Shown in pieces: positions 1-9,362 of a stretch of DNA of 64,000 nt. Origin of the DNA: Pseudomonas khavaziana (GTDB lineage: Bacteria > Pseudomonadota > Gammaproteobacteria > Pseudomonadales > Pseudomonadaceae); NCBI RefSeq assembly GCF_019145205.1, contig NZ_JAHSTT010000006.1, forward strand, positions 1 to 64,000, read 5' to 3'. Made by a program: the position numbers and the translations under genes. The stretch's first letter is position 1. The number at the start of each line of letters is the position of its first letter. The notes under the pieces are model-generated. The model ran no database searches. It worked only from the letters and a program-made list of their open reading frames with translations, and was not told where the DNA came from.

Positions 1-88
1 GAAAACGCCACAGTCTCCGGTAGTACTCCCCATCATTAAATAACCCACCGCTGGGCAAATCGATACAAAGTGTTTCTACATTTTTGGT

Positions 89-166
89 ATGGTGCAGCAC
101 ATTTTCACAAGGATTGATCTTTATCCGCAGGAGGCGGCGTCGACCTTTTTCAACGAGATGCTGTAG
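89..166 (+). other. possible 25-codon leader ORF ahead of mrdA
   Basis: A short frame opens at the ATG at 89 and ends with TAG at 164-166, two bases before the mrdA start. A strong AGGAGG lies at 130-135 inside it, too far from the mrdA ATG (169) to serve it directly. No good ribosome site precedes 89. Coupled translation through this frame would explain the weak site at 169, but chance is an equally good explanation. The left part of this segment (1-88) holds nothing else that I can identify; an open frame ending at 41-43 may be the tail of an upstream gene. Confidence 0.2.
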
Positions 167-168
167 AA

Positions 169-2061
169 ATGCCTGAACCTATACCTATCAAAGATCATGA
201 AAAAGAAAACCGCCTAGTCAACAAGCGCTTGCTCGCCTGTGCGCTGTTGGTGATTGGGATCACCTGTGCCCTGGTAGGGCGCATGTATTTCCTGCAGGTG
301 GTGCAGTACGACTATCACTCCACGATTTCCGAAAACAACCGGGTCCACGTACTTCCCATCACCCCGACTCGGGGCTTGATCTATGACCGCAATGGCGTAG
401 TGCTGGCCGACAACCGTCCGAGTTACAACCTGACCATCACCCGCGAGCGCACCACCGACCTCAAGGGCGAGCTGGATGCAATCGTCAATATGCTGCACCT
501 GCCTGCCGAAGACCGTGCCGTATTTGATAAAGCGCTCAAGCAGGCTCGTCATCCATTTGTTCCCGTCACCTTGTTCTATGAGTTGACCGAAGAACAAATC
601 GCCGTGTTGGCCGTCAACGAGTTCCGTCTACCTGGCGTGGACGTCGAGCCTCAATTCGTCCGCCACTACCCACTGGGCGCGCACTTTGCGCACTCCATTG
701 GCTACGTCGGTCGCATTAACGAAAAAGAATCCAAGACCCTCGATTCCGTGGAGTACCGGGGTACCCAATCCATCGGCAAGACCGGGATCGAGCGCTTCTA
801 CGAGTCCGAACTACACGGCCACGTCGGTTACGAAGAGGTCGAGACTAATGCCCAGGGCCGCGTATTGCGGGTGCTCAAGCATACTGACCCGATCCCAGGC
901 AAAAACATCGTCCTGAGCCTCGACGTCAAGCTGCAGGAGGCCGCCGAAGAAGCCTTGGGCGATCGTCGTGGTTCGGTGGTGGCCCTGGATCCGCAAACCG
1001 GTGAAGTACTGGCGATGGTCAGCAAGCCGAGTTTCGACCCTAACCTGTTCGTCACTGGCATCAGTTTCAAGGAATACGCTGCGCTGCACGATTCCATCGA
1101 CCGCCCACTGTTCAACCGCGTACTGCGTGGGCTCTATGCGCCGGGTTCCACCATCAAGCCGGAAGTGGCCATCGCCGGCCTCGACAGTGGCGTTGTCACC
1201 CCACAAACCCGGGTGTTCGACCCTGGTTATTACCAGCTGCCCGACTTCGATCACAAATACCGCAACTGGAATCACAGCGGCGACGGCTGGGTGGACATGG
1301 ACGGGGCTATCATGCGTTCCAACGACACTTACTTTTACGACTTGGCCCACAAGCTGGGCATCGACCGCCTGCACGACTATCTCGCCGAGTTCGGCCTCGG
1401 TCAGAAAGTATCCCTGGACATGTTCGAAGAGTCTGCCGGCCTGATGCCTTCCCAGGCCTGGAAGCGTGCGACCCGTCGCCAGCCATGGTTCCCGGGTGAA
1501 ACCGTGATCCTCGGTATCGGCCAGGGCTATATGCAGGTGACGCCGCTGCAATTGGCCCAGGCCACCGCATTGATCGCCAACAAAGGTGTCTGGAATCGGC
1601 CACATCTGGCCAAAACCATCAATGGCGTGCCCCCTGTGGATGAAAATCCGATGCCCAACGTGGTCCTCAAGGATCCGCGTGATTGGGAGCAGGTCAACCA
1701 CGGCATGCAATTGGTGATGCACGATCCACGCGGTATTGCCCGGGCCGCAGCGCAAGGCGCGCAATATCGCATCGCCGGCAAGAGTGGTACCGCCCAGGTA
1801 GTGGCGATCAAGCAGGGTGAGCGCTACAACCGCAACAAGACGTTGGAGCGCCATCGCGATAACGCCTTGTTCGTCGGCTTCGCGCCGGCCGAACATCCGA
1901 AAATCGTGATTTCAGTCATGATCGAAAACGGTGAGGCCGGCGGCCGTGTGGCCGGGCCCGTGGTGCGGCAGATCATGGACGCTTGGCTGCTCGACCAGGA
2001 AGGTCATCTCAAACCGCAATATGCGACACCCGCCAAGGCGCCAGGCGACCCACGCGTCTGA
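169..2061 (+). CDS. mrdA: penicillin-binding protein 2 (peptidoglycan transpeptidase)
   Basis: This is a class B penicillin-binding protein of the elongation (Rod) machinery; it cross-links peptidoglycan in the periplasm. One N-terminal membrane anchor (about residues 20-45) is followed by the dimerisation domain (RGLIYDRNG near residue 67) and the transpeptidase domain. The catalytic motifs are visible: SxxK as APGSTIKP (Ser327, Lys330), SxN as RSND (Ser384) and KSGTAQ (Lys538). The 630-residue length is normal for the family. It stands apart from rodA and rlmH, its usual partners, so it may be a second PBP2 paralogue. No Shine-Dalgarno sits at the usual distance from the ATG. It converges with the GFA gene. 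Confidence 0.93.
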   Translation: MPEPIPIKDHEKENRLVNKRLLACALLVIGITCALVGRMYFLQVVQYDYHSTISENNRVHVLPITPTRGLIYDRNGVVLADNRPSYNLTITRERTTDLKGELDAIVNMLHLPAEDRAVFDKALKQARHPFVPVTLFYELTEEQIAVLAVNEFRLPGVDVEPQFVRHYPLGAHFAHSIGYVGRINEKESKTLDSVEYRGTQSIGKTGIERFYESELHGHVGYEEVETNAQGRVLRVLKHTDPIPGKNIVLSLDVKLQEAAEEALGDRRGSVVALDPQTGEVLAMVSKPSFDPNLFVTGISFKEYAALHDSIDRPLFNRVLRGLYAPGSTIKPEVAIAGLDSGVVTPQTRVFDPGYYQLPDFDHKYRNWNHSGDGWVDMDGAIMRSNDTYFYDLAHKLGIDRLHDYLAEFGLGQKVSLDMFEESAGLMPSQAWKRATRRQPWFPGETVILGIGQGYMQVTPLQLAQATALIANKGVWNRPHLAKTINGVPPVDENPMPNVVLKDPRDWEQVNHGMQLVMHDPRGIARAAAQGAQYRIAGKSGTAQVVAIKQGERYNRNKTLERHRDNALFVGFAPAEHPKIVISVMIENGEAGGRVAGPVVRQIMDAWLLDQEGHLKPQYATPAKAPGDPRV

Positions 2062-2062
2062 C

Positions 2063-2464
2063 TCAGGCCTTCCATTCGTCCCAGCGCTCAACGCCGTCAT
2101 AGGCAAGCCAGGGTACCTCATGGGACGTCCAGATATGCGAGGTGGGCCGGGTGCCTGGGTCATCATCCAGCGTCGCCACCCGCACAATCACGTGAGGCTG
2201 ATGCCCACGTTCGGCGATCAGATGTGAGCCGCAGCGCGAGCAGAAATGCCGGCGTTTGCCCGGTGAAGATTCAAAGGACGACAGCAGCTCTTCACCCTGC
2301 GTCCAGCGAAAATGCTCGCGCATCACCCCTGCCGTGGCGACAAACGCGGCCGCGTGCGCCTTGCGACAGCTTTCGCAGTGGCAGTGACTGATGGGCATGT
2401 CCAGGCTGTCCACCTGATAGCGCACCGCTTTGCACAAGCAACTTCCATTCAATGGGTCAGTCAT
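2063..2464 (-). CDS. GFA/CENP-V family zinc-binding protein
   Basis: The 133-residue product has the cysteine pattern of the GFA (glutathione-dependent formaldehyde-activating enzyme-like) fold: GSCLCKAVRY at the N-terminus, HCHCESCRKAH near residues 28-38 and FCSRCGSHL near residues 74-82. These cysteines bind structural and catalytic zinc in characterised relatives. The exact substrate is unknown for most members and cannot be read from sequence. Its stop codon lies one base beyond the mrdA stop, so the two genes converge. It is divergent from the SRPBCC gene. Confidence 0.85.
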   Translation of the reverse strand: MTDPLNGSCLCKAVRYQVDSLDMPISHCHCESCRKAHAAAFVATAGVMREHFRWTQGEELLSSFESSPGKRRHFCSRCGSHLIAERGHQPHVIVRVATLDDDPGTRPTSHIWTSHEVPWLAYDGVERWDEWKA

Positions 2465-2563
2465 AACCTATGGCCAGGTCAAGGATGGGGTCATCATCAT
2501 CGCGTACAACTGAAGGTTGCGCATTGGTCGATGTCGCCTACTGTTCAATGGAGGAGGTGACGC

Positions 2564-3031
2564 ATGCACGTATCAGATCGCATCGAACGAAAAGTCCTGC
2601 TCAACGCATCACGCAAGCAGGTTTGGGAGGCACTGACGCAGGCTGAGCAATTTGGTCATTGGTTCGGTATCGCGCTCAAGGGCAAAACCTTTGTTGCCGG
2701 GGAAACTATCGAAGCGCCGATTACCTACCCAGGCTACGAACATGTGGTATGGAAGGCCAGGGTCGAACGTATCCTGCCGCAAACGCTGTTCTCTTTCTGG
2801 TGGCACCCTTACGCGGTAGAAGCGGGCGTCGACTACGATGAGGAGACACCGACCCTTGTTGAGTTCACCATTGAGGATCGTGCGCCGGGCATCTTGTTGC
2901 GGGTCGTCGAATCGGGTTTCGATAACGTGCCCATAGCGCGGCGCCAGAAAGCCTTCAAGATGAACTCCCGTGGCTGGGATGAGCAGATGGGCAACATCGA
3001 AAACTACCTGAGCGAAACCCCACCGAAGTGA
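2564..3031 (+). CDS. SRPBCC/AHSA1-type START-like protein
   Basis: The 155-residue product starts with the typical pattern of the Aha1 C-terminal/SRPBCC family: an I-x-R-x-V-x-L-N-A-x-x-x-x-V-W-x-A-L-T stretch followed by FGHWFG. Proteins of this fold form a helix-grip pocket for hydrophobic ligands; many bacterial members are of unknown function. A strong GGAGGAGG ribosome site lies just before the ATG. The gene is divergent from the GFA gene, and a G/C hairpin terminator follows it. Confidence 0.85.
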   Translation: MHVSDRIERKVLLNASRKQVWEALTQAEQFGHWFGIALKGKTFVAGETIEAPITYPGYEHVVWKARVERILPQTLFSFWWHPYAVEAGVDYDEETPTLVEFTIEDRAPGILLRVVESGFDNVPIARRQKAFKMNSRGWDEQMGNIENYLSETPPK

Positions 3032-3038
3032 TGGGATG

Positions 3039-3066
3039 CAGGGGGGGAGTTCAGCCCCCCATGTTT
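3039..3066 (+). terminator. Rho-independent terminator after the SRPBCC gene
   Basis: Six Gs pair with six Cs (about 3042-3047 with 3055-3060) across a short loop, followed by ATGTTTT. It lies between the stop of the plus-strand SRPBCC gene and the stop of the minus-strand receptor gene, so it can end transcription of the former. Confidence 0.6.
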
Positions 3067-3074
3067 TCACACGT

Positions 3075-5294
3075 TTAGAAATCAATCGTCGCCGACAACT
3101 TCGCCACGCGCGGATCACCCTGGCTCAGGAAGCCGCCCTGGGCCGATTCCCAGTACTTCTCGTTGGCGACGTTCTCCACCGTTGCGCCCACTGTCACATC
3201 GCGCTCATCCAAAGTGAAGGTGTAGCGCGCACCCAGGTCGAAGCGGTTCCAGGCCGGCAGGCTCAGGTTGTTGGCTGCATCGGCGTACTGGCCGCCGGTG
3301 CGCAGCATGCGTCCGCTGAGGGTCACGCCTTGCAGGCCGGGTACATCCCAATCCACGCCGGCGTTTAGCTGGAATGAAGGCACGCCAATGGCACGGTTAC
3401 CGTCATTGGCGCCGTTGAGGGTGCCCTTGAGTTCGGTCTTCATCAGCGTCACCCCGCCCAGCAAGCGCAGGCCGCTGACCGGTTCGCCGAAAACGTTCAG
3501 CTCGACGCCCTTGTTGATCTGCTGGCCTTCACGCACATAACGCGCCGTGGTGGCGTCGATGGCCTCGGCATAACCTGCGCCAGGCTGCTCGATACGGTAG
3601 ACACCCAGTGTCGCGCCATAGGTGCCCATGTCCACCTTGACGCCTGCTTCGATCTGCTTGGAGCGAGCGGGCGCATAGGCTTGCCCGCCACCGATGACCG
3701 TCAGTTCGCCTGATTTGAGCGGCGACGTCGGGCCCTGGGCCAGGCCTTCGATGCGGTTGGCATACAGCGACACATGTTCCCATGGCTTGAACACAATGCC
3801 GTACACCGGCGTGGTGATCGATTTGTCATAGTTGGCGGTACGGCTGCCGCTCATGTAGTTGAAACTCTGTACCACCATCTGTTGGCGGCGTGCGCCCAGG
3901 GTCACCAGCAGGCGGTCGCCGAAGAAGCCCAGGGTGTCGGACACTGCTGCGCTGCGCACGAAAGTCTTGCCGGTGATGGTTGGATCGCTGAAATCGGTGC
4001 CCGGCGTGTTACGCGGGCTGTTCAACGTGGGCGGCGCGCCGGTCACCGGGTTGTAGATATTGGTTGGGGTAGACGTTGCTGCGGCGTTGAACACATAGGC
4101 ATTGCGCGCTTCTGTCCAGATACCGGCCAGACCGAAGTTGAGTCGATGACTGACGGCGCCGGTCTGGAATTTGCCGTTCAGGCCGCCCATTGCGCTGCGA
4201 TTGTTCTCTTCATGGGCGATGGTCGAGCGGCTCGCCAGGGCATTGCCGAGATTATCGCTCAGGGTCACTGACGAGTAGCGTCCCATCTCACGGCTGTGCT
4301 TGGCACCGGCTGCCGCGTAGGCGGTCCAGTTTTCGTTCAGATCGTACTCGGCGCGCAGCATCCCCAAGGTATCTTCAAGGTTGGTACTGCTCCAGCTCGG
4401 CGCATAGTTGGTATCTGCCGATGGCGCATCCGGCACGTGGGTGATCTTGCCGAGGAATACCGAGTTGCGTCCGCCGTTGATACGTTGCTTCTGATACACA
4501 AAATCACCGGACAGGCGCAACGCATCGCCGCGGTAGTCGAGGCCGACGGCAAACAGCTTCGAACGCTGGTTTTCATCCTCAATACCGGTATCGCCTTCGC
4601 GCTGCGACAGGTTGACCCGTGCGCCAAACTGGTTGTCTTCGCCGAAGCGCTGGCCAATGTCCAAGTGTTCGCCAATCCGACCATCGCTGCTGATATCGGT
4701 GCTGAACCGGCGCAGCGGCACATCATCGGCACGCTTGGGTTGCAGGTTGACACCGCCGCCGATCCCCGAGCCAGTGGGGGTGACGCCGTTGATAAAGGCG
4801 TTAGGGCCCTTGAACACTTCTACGCGCTCCAGGGCGTCGGTGGAGATGATCTGGCGCGGCAGGATGCCATACAAGCCGTTATAGGAAATGTCGTCGCCAT
4901 TCAACGGCAGGCCACGGATCATGAAAGTCTGTGACTGGTTCGCATACCCCGAGGCCTGACGCACGGAAGAGTCATTGAGCAACACGTCGCCAACGGTTTC
5001 CGCCTGCTGGTCGCGAATCAGTTTCTCGGTGTAGGAGGACATGCTGAAGGGCACATCCATGATGTCCTGGTTGCCCAGTACACCCAATTGGCCACCGCGT
5101 GCCACCTGGCCACCTGCAAACTCGGGTGGCAATGCAGTGGGCGCGGGCGCTTCGGCATTGATGCTGGTCGCACCTAGCTCCAGTGCGTTATCCGCACCCG
5201 CTGGCGGTGCCGCCTGTGCAGCAAAACTCAGGGAACAGCAAAGGGCGAGCAGGGTAGGGCGAAACGGCACAGCGGGAGCGTTACAGATGGGCAT
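3075..5294 (-). CDS. TonB-dependent siderophore receptor (no signalling domain)
   Basis: An outer-membrane gated channel that takes up a ferric siderophore using TonB energy. The chosen start gives a signal peptide (MPICNAPAVPFRP then a hydrophobic run ending AAQA) and has an AGGA ribosome site six bases upstream; the frame is open further upstream, but that extension reads as non-coding. The plug domain carries FMIRGLPLNGDDI and RVEVFKGPNAFING, and the barrel ends in the expected C-terminal aromatic (ATIDF). It has no N-terminal STN domain, so it probably does not signal to an anti-sigma factor. A Fur-like palindrome lies about 90 bases upstream. The siderophore cannot be named from sequence alone. 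Confidence 0.9.
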   Translation of the reverse strand: MPICNAPAVPFRPTLLALCCSLSFAAQAAPPAGADNALELGATSINAEAPAPTALPPEFAGGQVARGGQLGVLGNQDIMDVPFSMSSYTEKLIRDQQAETVGDVLLNDSSVRQASGYANQSQTFMIRGLPLNGDDISYNGLYGILPRQIISTDALERVEVFKGPNAFINGVTPTGSGIGGGVNLQPKRADDVPLRRFSTDISSDGRIGEHLDIGQRFGEDNQFGARVNLSQREGDTGIEDENQRSKLFAVGLDYRGDALRLSGDFVYQKQRINGGRNSVFLGKITHVPDAPSADTNYAPSWSSTNLEDTLGMLRAEYDLNENWTAYAAAGAKHSREMGRYSSVTLSDNLGNALASRSTIAHEENNRSAMGGLNGKFQTGAVSHRLNFGLAGIWTEARNAYVFNAAATSTPTNIYNPVTGAPPTLNSPRNTPGTDFSDPTITGKTFVRSAAVSDTLGFFGDRLLVTLGARRQQMVVQSFNYMSGSRTANYDKSITTPVYGIVFKPWEHVSLYANRIEGLAQGPTSPLKSGELTVIGGGQAYAPARSKQIEAGVKVDMGTYGATLGVYRIEQPGAGYAEAIDATTARYVREGQQINKGVELNVFGEPVSGLRLLGGVTLMKTELKGTLNGANDGNRAIGVPSFQLNAGVDWDVPGLQGVTLSGRMLRTGGQYADAANNLSLPAWNRFDLGARYTFTLDERDVTVGATVENVANEKYWESAQGGFLSQGDPRVAKLSATIDF

Positions 5295-5382
5295 GATCGA
5301 TCCTGACGGCGAACCGTCAACGGTGAGGGAGTGGACAACGACGTTGCGCTTCCTCACTGCGCGAATACGACTCCGGCGCAGA

Positions 5383-5400
5383 TGATAGTAATTACTATTA
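5383..5400 (-). promoter_or_regulatory. Fur box upstream of the TonB receptor
   Basis: An imperfect palindrome with a perfect 14-base core (ATAGTAATTACTAT, 5385-5398) has the AT-rich GATA...TATC character of Pseudomonas Fur boxes. It lies in the divergent region between the receptor gene and polB, about 90 bases from the receptor start, which suits iron repression of the receptor. Confidence 0.65.
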
Positions 5401-5512
5401 ACGATCTGCAACAAATTTGTGAGGTGAACGTCTGGATGCGCGTTAACCTGCCGCGTTTGCACGGATGCCGAGTAGAATCACGCCCTTAACGCGATTCCTG
5501 AGGTGCGGTACG

Positions 5513-7870
5513 GTGGATTTACAGCAGGGTTTTGTTTTGACCCGGCATTGGCGCGACACCCCGGCGGGCACGGAGGTCAGTTTCTGGCTGGCCACCGACC
5601 ATGGGCCTCGTTGCATTCGCCTGCCCGCGCAGACCTCGGTGGTGTTCATCCCCGAGGCGTACCGCAAGCCGCTCGATTGGCTGCTCAAGGGCGAGCGCGA
5701 TCTTGAACTGCGCCCGTTGCAGCTGTGCGACTTCCACCATCGCCCGGTCTTGGGCCTTTATGCCCGCCAGCACCGCCAGTTGATGGACATCGAAAAGCGC
5801 CTGCGCACTGCCGGGGTCGATGTCTACGAAGGCGACATACGCCCACCCGAGCGTTACATGATGGAACGCTTTATCACCGCCCCCGTGTGGTTCGGCGGCA
5901 CGCCCGACGCGAACGGCACCTTGCTCGACGCGCAGATGAAGCCCGCGCCTGGCTACCGTCCGCAATTGAAGCTGGTGTCCCTGGACATCGAGACCACCGC
6001 CCAGGGCGATCTGTATTCCATTGCCCTCGAGGGTTGCGGCGAGCGCCAGGTGTACATGCTCGGCCCGCCGAACAAACCCGACGCGGTGGACTTCAAGCTC
6101 GACTACTGTGACACCCGTGCCCAACTGCTCGAGCGCCTCAACCAATGGCTGGCCACTTTCGATCCCGACGCGATCATCGGTTGGAATGTGGTGCAGTTCG
6201 ACCTGCGCGTGCTCCACGAACATGCCCAGCGCCTGAACGTGCCCCTGCTGCTGGGGCGTGGCGGTGAGGCCATGACCTGGCGCGAACACGGCAGTCGCAA
6301 CCATTACTTCGCCGCGGCGGCGGGACGGCTGATCATCGACGGCATCGAAGCCTTGCGCTCGGCCACCTGGAGCTTCGAATCCTTCAGCCTGGAAAACGTC
6401 GCGCAAACCCTGCTCGGCGAAGGCAAGGACATCTCCACGCCGTACCAGCGCATGGACGAAATCAACCGCATGTTCGCCGAGGACAAGCCGGCCCTGGCGC
6501 GCTACAACCTCAAGGACTGCGAACTGGTCACGCGGATTTTCGCGAAAACCGAGCTGCTTAAATTCCTGCTGGAGCGCGCCAGCGTCACCGGATTGCCAGC
6601 TGACCGCAGCGGCGGTTCGGTCGCCGCCTTCACCCACCTGTACATGCCGTTGATGCACCGCCAGGGTTTCGTCGCACCGAACCTGGGCGACAAACCGCCT
6701 CAAGCCAGCCCAGGCGGGTTTGTCATGGACTCACGTCCGGGCCTCTACGAGTCGGTGTTGGTGCTGGACTATAAAAGTCTCTATCCATCGATCATCCGCA
6801 GCTTCCTGATCGACCCTGTGGGCTTAATCGAAGGCCTCAAGTATCCCGACGACAGTGAGTCGGTGGAAGGTTTTCGCGGCGCGCGTTTTTCCCGCACCCG
6901 TCATTGTTTGCCGTCGATCGTCACCCGCGTTTCCGAGGGCCGCGAAGTGGCTAAGCGCGAACATAATGCGCCGCTGTCCCAAGCCCTGAAGATCATCATG
7001 AACGCTTTCTATGGCGTGCTCGGCTCCAGCGGCTGTCGCTTCTTCGACACGCGGCTGGCGTCCTCGATCACCCTGCGTGGGCACCAGATCATGCGCCAGA
7101 CCCGCGAGCTGGTGGAGGCCCAGGGTTACGAAGTGATCTACGGCGACACCGACTCCACCTTCGTCTGGCTCGGCAGCGCCCATTCCCCGCAGGACGCCAA
7201 TCGCATCGGCCTGGCGCTGGTGCAGCACGTCAACGACTGGTGGCGCACCCACCTGAACAATGAATACGGTCTGCAAAGCGCCTTGGAGCTGCAATACGAA
7301 ACCCACTTCAGCCGCTTCCTGATGCCGACCATCCGTGGCGCGGAGGAGGGCAGCAAAAAGCGCTACGCCGGTTTGGTCGTGCGCGACGATGGCAGCGAAG
7401 AGATGGTCTACAAGGGCCTGGAAACCGTGCGCAGCGACTGGTCGCCCCTGGCCCGGCAATTCCAGCAGGAGCTCTACCAGCGCATCTTCCATCGCCTGCC
7501 CCATCAGGATTACATCCGCGACTACGTGCGACGTACGTTGAGCGGCGAATTCGACGAATTGCTGATCTACCGCAAGCGCCTGCGCCGGCCTTTGCACGAC
7601 TACGAACGCAACGTCCCGCCCCATGTACGAGCCGCGCGCCTGGCCGACGAATACAACGACCGCCTGGGGCGCCCGCGCCAGTACCAGCGCGGTGGCTGGA
7701 TCAGCTATGTGATCAGCGTCAACGGTCCGGAGCCGCTGGAAGTACGGCAGGCACCTATCGATTATGACCATTACGTCACCCGTCAATTGCAGCCAGTGGC
7801 CGATGCGATCCTGCCGTTTGTGAATGACGATTTCGGCACCCTGGTGGGCGGGCAGATGGGCTTGTTCTAA
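5513..7870 (+). CDS. polB: DNA polymerase II (family B)
   Basis: A replicative-type family B polymerase used in DNA damage tolerance and repair. The GTG at 5513 is chosen because the protein then begins [17 protein letters not shown], matching E. coli PolB ([15 protein letters not shown]), and a GAGG site lies about 10 bases upstream; the ATG at 5465 would add 16 unlikely residues. The 3'-5' exonuclease motifs are present ([21 protein letters not shown]), as are the polymerase motifs A ([11 protein letters not shown]) and C (YGDTDSTF). The length of 785 residues is close to E. coli (783). I found no clear LexA box in the upstream region. Confidence 0.95.
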   Translation: MDLQQGFVLTRHWRDTPAGTEVSFWLATDHGPRCIRLPAQTSVVFIPEAYRKPLDWLLKGERDLELRPLQLCDFHHRPVLGLYARQHRQLMDIEKRLRTAGVDVYEGDIRPPERYMMERFITAPVWFGGTPDANGTLLDAQMKPAPGYRPQLKLVSLDIETTAQGDLYSIALEGCGERQVYMLGPPNKPDAVDFKLDYCDTRAQLLERLNQWLATFDPDAIIGWNVVQFDLRVLHEHAQRLNVPLLLGRGGEAMTWREHGSRNHYFAAAAGRLIIDGIEALRSATWSFESFSLENVAQTLLGEGKDISTPYQRMDEINRMFAEDKPALARYNLKDCELVTRIFAKTELLKFLLERASVTGLPADRSGGSVAAFTHLYMPLMHRQGFVAPNLGDKPPQASPGGFVMDSRPGLYESVLVLDYKSLYPSIIRSFLIDPVGLIEGLKYPDDSESVEGFRGARFSRTRHCLPSIVTRVSEGREVAKREHNAPLSQALKIIMNAFYGVLGSSGCRFFDTRLASSITLRGHQIMRQTRELVEAQGYEVIYGDTDSTFVWLGSAHSPQDANRIGLALVQHVNDWWRTHLNNEYGLQSALELQYETHFSRFLMPTIRGAEEGSKKRYAGLVVRDDGSEEMVYKGLETVRSDWSPLARQFQQELYQRIFHRLPHQDYIRDYVRRTLSGEFDELLIYRKRLRRPLHDYERNVPPHVRAARLADEYNDRLGRPRQYQRGGWISYVISVNGPEPLEVRQAPIDYDHYVTRQLQPVADAILPFVNDDFGTLVGGQMGLF

Positions 7871-7943
7871 ACTTGATTCGGGATGGCCGCTAGCCAGGCC
7901 TGGCTGGTGCAAATCAAAATGCTGCGATGAGGAGCAAAGGTCC

Positions 7944-8576
7944 ATGTACACACTCTACGGCACTGACGAGTCCGGTTCCTGCATGGTCGAAATTGCCCTG
8001 CAGCGTTGCGCGGTGCCCTGGCATCGCGTGGACGCCAGTTCCTGGCAGGAAGGCGAGGGCAGCGACGCGCTCGCACGCATCAATCCGCTGAAACAGATCC
8101 CCACCCTGGTCACTCCCGACGGCCACGTACTGACTGAAAGCGCCGCTATCCTGATCCACCTGGGCCTGGAATATCCCGAAGCCGAGCTACTGGCCGGTAA
8201 TCGCACGCAGATCCTGCGCGGCCTGCTGTACATCGCCGCCAATTGCTATTCGGCAATCGGCATCATCGACTACCCGCAACGCTGGCTGGGCAACGCGGAT
8301 GAGGCGCTGCAAGCACAATTGATCACGGGCACTCGGCGCTATCTGCACCAGGCGTGGGTGGTGTTCGCCGAGCAGTTCGCCGACCAGCTGTTCACGCCCA
8401 CCGGTGTGCCGAATGCACTGGGAATCATGGCGGCGGCAGTGTCACGTTGGGATGAGGCGCGTGAGCAGCTCGCGAGGCTGGCGCCGGGCTTTGCCCTGAC
8501 CCTGGAACGAGTGGACGCCGACCCTGTTGTTGCTCCCGTTTTTGCCCGGCATTGGCCGCATTGGAAGGTCTCGTAA
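7944..8576 (+). CDS. glutathione S-transferase family protein
   Basis: The 210-residue product begins with a thioredoxin-like N-terminal domain (YTLYGTDESGSCMVEIAL) and carries the INPLKQIPTLV cis-proline motif and LTESAAILIHL, which bind glutathione in this family; the C-terminal half is the helical GST domain. The ATG at 7944 is preceded by GAGGAG. The frame is open further upstream, but that part overlaps the polB coding sequence. The substrate is unknown. Confidence 0.88.
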   Translation: MYTLYGTDESGSCMVEIALQRCAVPWHRVDASSWQEGEGSDALARINPLKQIPTLVTPDGHVLTESAAILIHLGLEYPEAELLAGNRTQILRGLLYIAANCYSAIGIIDYPQRWLGNADEALQAQLITGTRRYLHQAWVVFAEQFADQLFTPTGVPNALGIMAAAVSRWDEAREQLARLAPGFALTLERVDADPVVAPVFARHWPHWKVS

Positions 8577-8729
8577 CCAGAAGAAACAATGGCCCTGGTC
8601 AGCTTCCAAACCCTTGCGTAGCGGGCGTCCTGACCTACGCTACTCAAATTGATGTAGGAATCATCCTTGAATTTGGCTGTCGCAGACATGAAACTCAAGA
8701 ACCCTGCATGGAATTCAAAGGAGGTGCGC

Positions 8730-9308
8730 ATGCTCATCCGGTCGCTGACCCTGGCAACCTTGATGGCTTTTACGGGGCCGTTGCTGGCCGCTGATGATAT
8801 CGATCCGCTCAAGCAGGATTTGGGCAAGGCCCGGCCGCTGGTGGTGGTGGAGCTGGACTCCGGCAACGACACTTTGGCGACTATCAGGAAGCAACTGGAC
8901 GAGCCTGCCACTAAACAGTCCTTCGAAGAGCGCAGCATGGTGTTGTACACCGTGAAGTTCGGCAGCATCGGTGCCGAAGGTGAGAAGTTCGCCAAGGAAG
9001 CCAAGGACAACAAGAAACTTACGCCACCGGAAACCAACGCACTGATCCGTGCCCTCAAGCTGGGTGCCGGCAGCGGCACCAAGGTGATCCTGATCGGCAA
9101 GGACGGTGAGAAGAAGCTCGAGAAGACGGTGCCACCGGACACCCTCGACCTGAAGGCGTTTTTCAGCGCTATCGACCAGATGCCAATGGCCGAGAAAGAA
9201 GCGGCTGCGCCGACCGCGCCCGTTGCGCCAGAACCTGCACCTGGCAAGAACGCTCCCAAAGCGGGTAAGGCAGCCAAGCAGGCTGCTCCTCAACAGCTGG
9301 ATGACTGA
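8730..9308 (+). CDS. secreted DUF4174-like protein
   Basis: A 192-residue protein with an N-terminal signal peptide (MLIRSLTLATLMAFTGPLLAA) and a body resembling DUF4174: a thioredoxin-like fold with RPLVVVELDS near the start and TKVILIGKDGEKKLEKT. The C-terminal 45 residues form an Ala/Pro/Lys-rich tail (from about AAAPTAPVAPEPAP). The start is fixed by a near-perfect AGGAGG at 8719-8724; the longer frame starting at 8667 is less likely. The function is not known. It faces the end of the psl operon. Confidence 0.75.
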   Translation: MLIRSLTLATLMAFTGPLLAADDIDPLKQDLGKARPLVVVELDSGNDTLATIRKQLDEPATKQSFEERSMVLYTVKFGSIGAEGEKFAKEAKDNKKLTPPETNALIRALKLGAGSGTKVILIGKDGEKKLEKTVPPDTLDLKAFFSAIDQMPMAEKEAAAPTAPVAPEPAPGKNAPKAGKAAKQAAPQQLDD

Positions 9309-9314
9309 ATCTGA

Positions 9315-9340
9315 GCAGGAGCTGGCTTACCAGCTCCTGC
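9315..9340. terminator. inverted repeat between DUF4174-like gene and pslK
   Basis: A perfect 10-base stem (GCAGGAGCTG, 9315-9324, with its complement at 9331-9340) and a six-base loop lie between two convergent genes. There is no clear T run, so termination is plausible for either direction but unproven. Confidence 0.4.
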
Positions 9341-9362
9341 GCAGGCAGTTGCAGCGGTGGTT

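Noticed and set aside
811..1896. 361-codon open frame antisense to mrdA
   Set aside because: It mirrors the biased codons of mrdA, has no domain features and no ribosome site.
5383..5512. LexA box upstream of polB
   Set aside because: No CTG-N10-CAG palindrome of the expected kind was found; the palindrome present fits Fur better.
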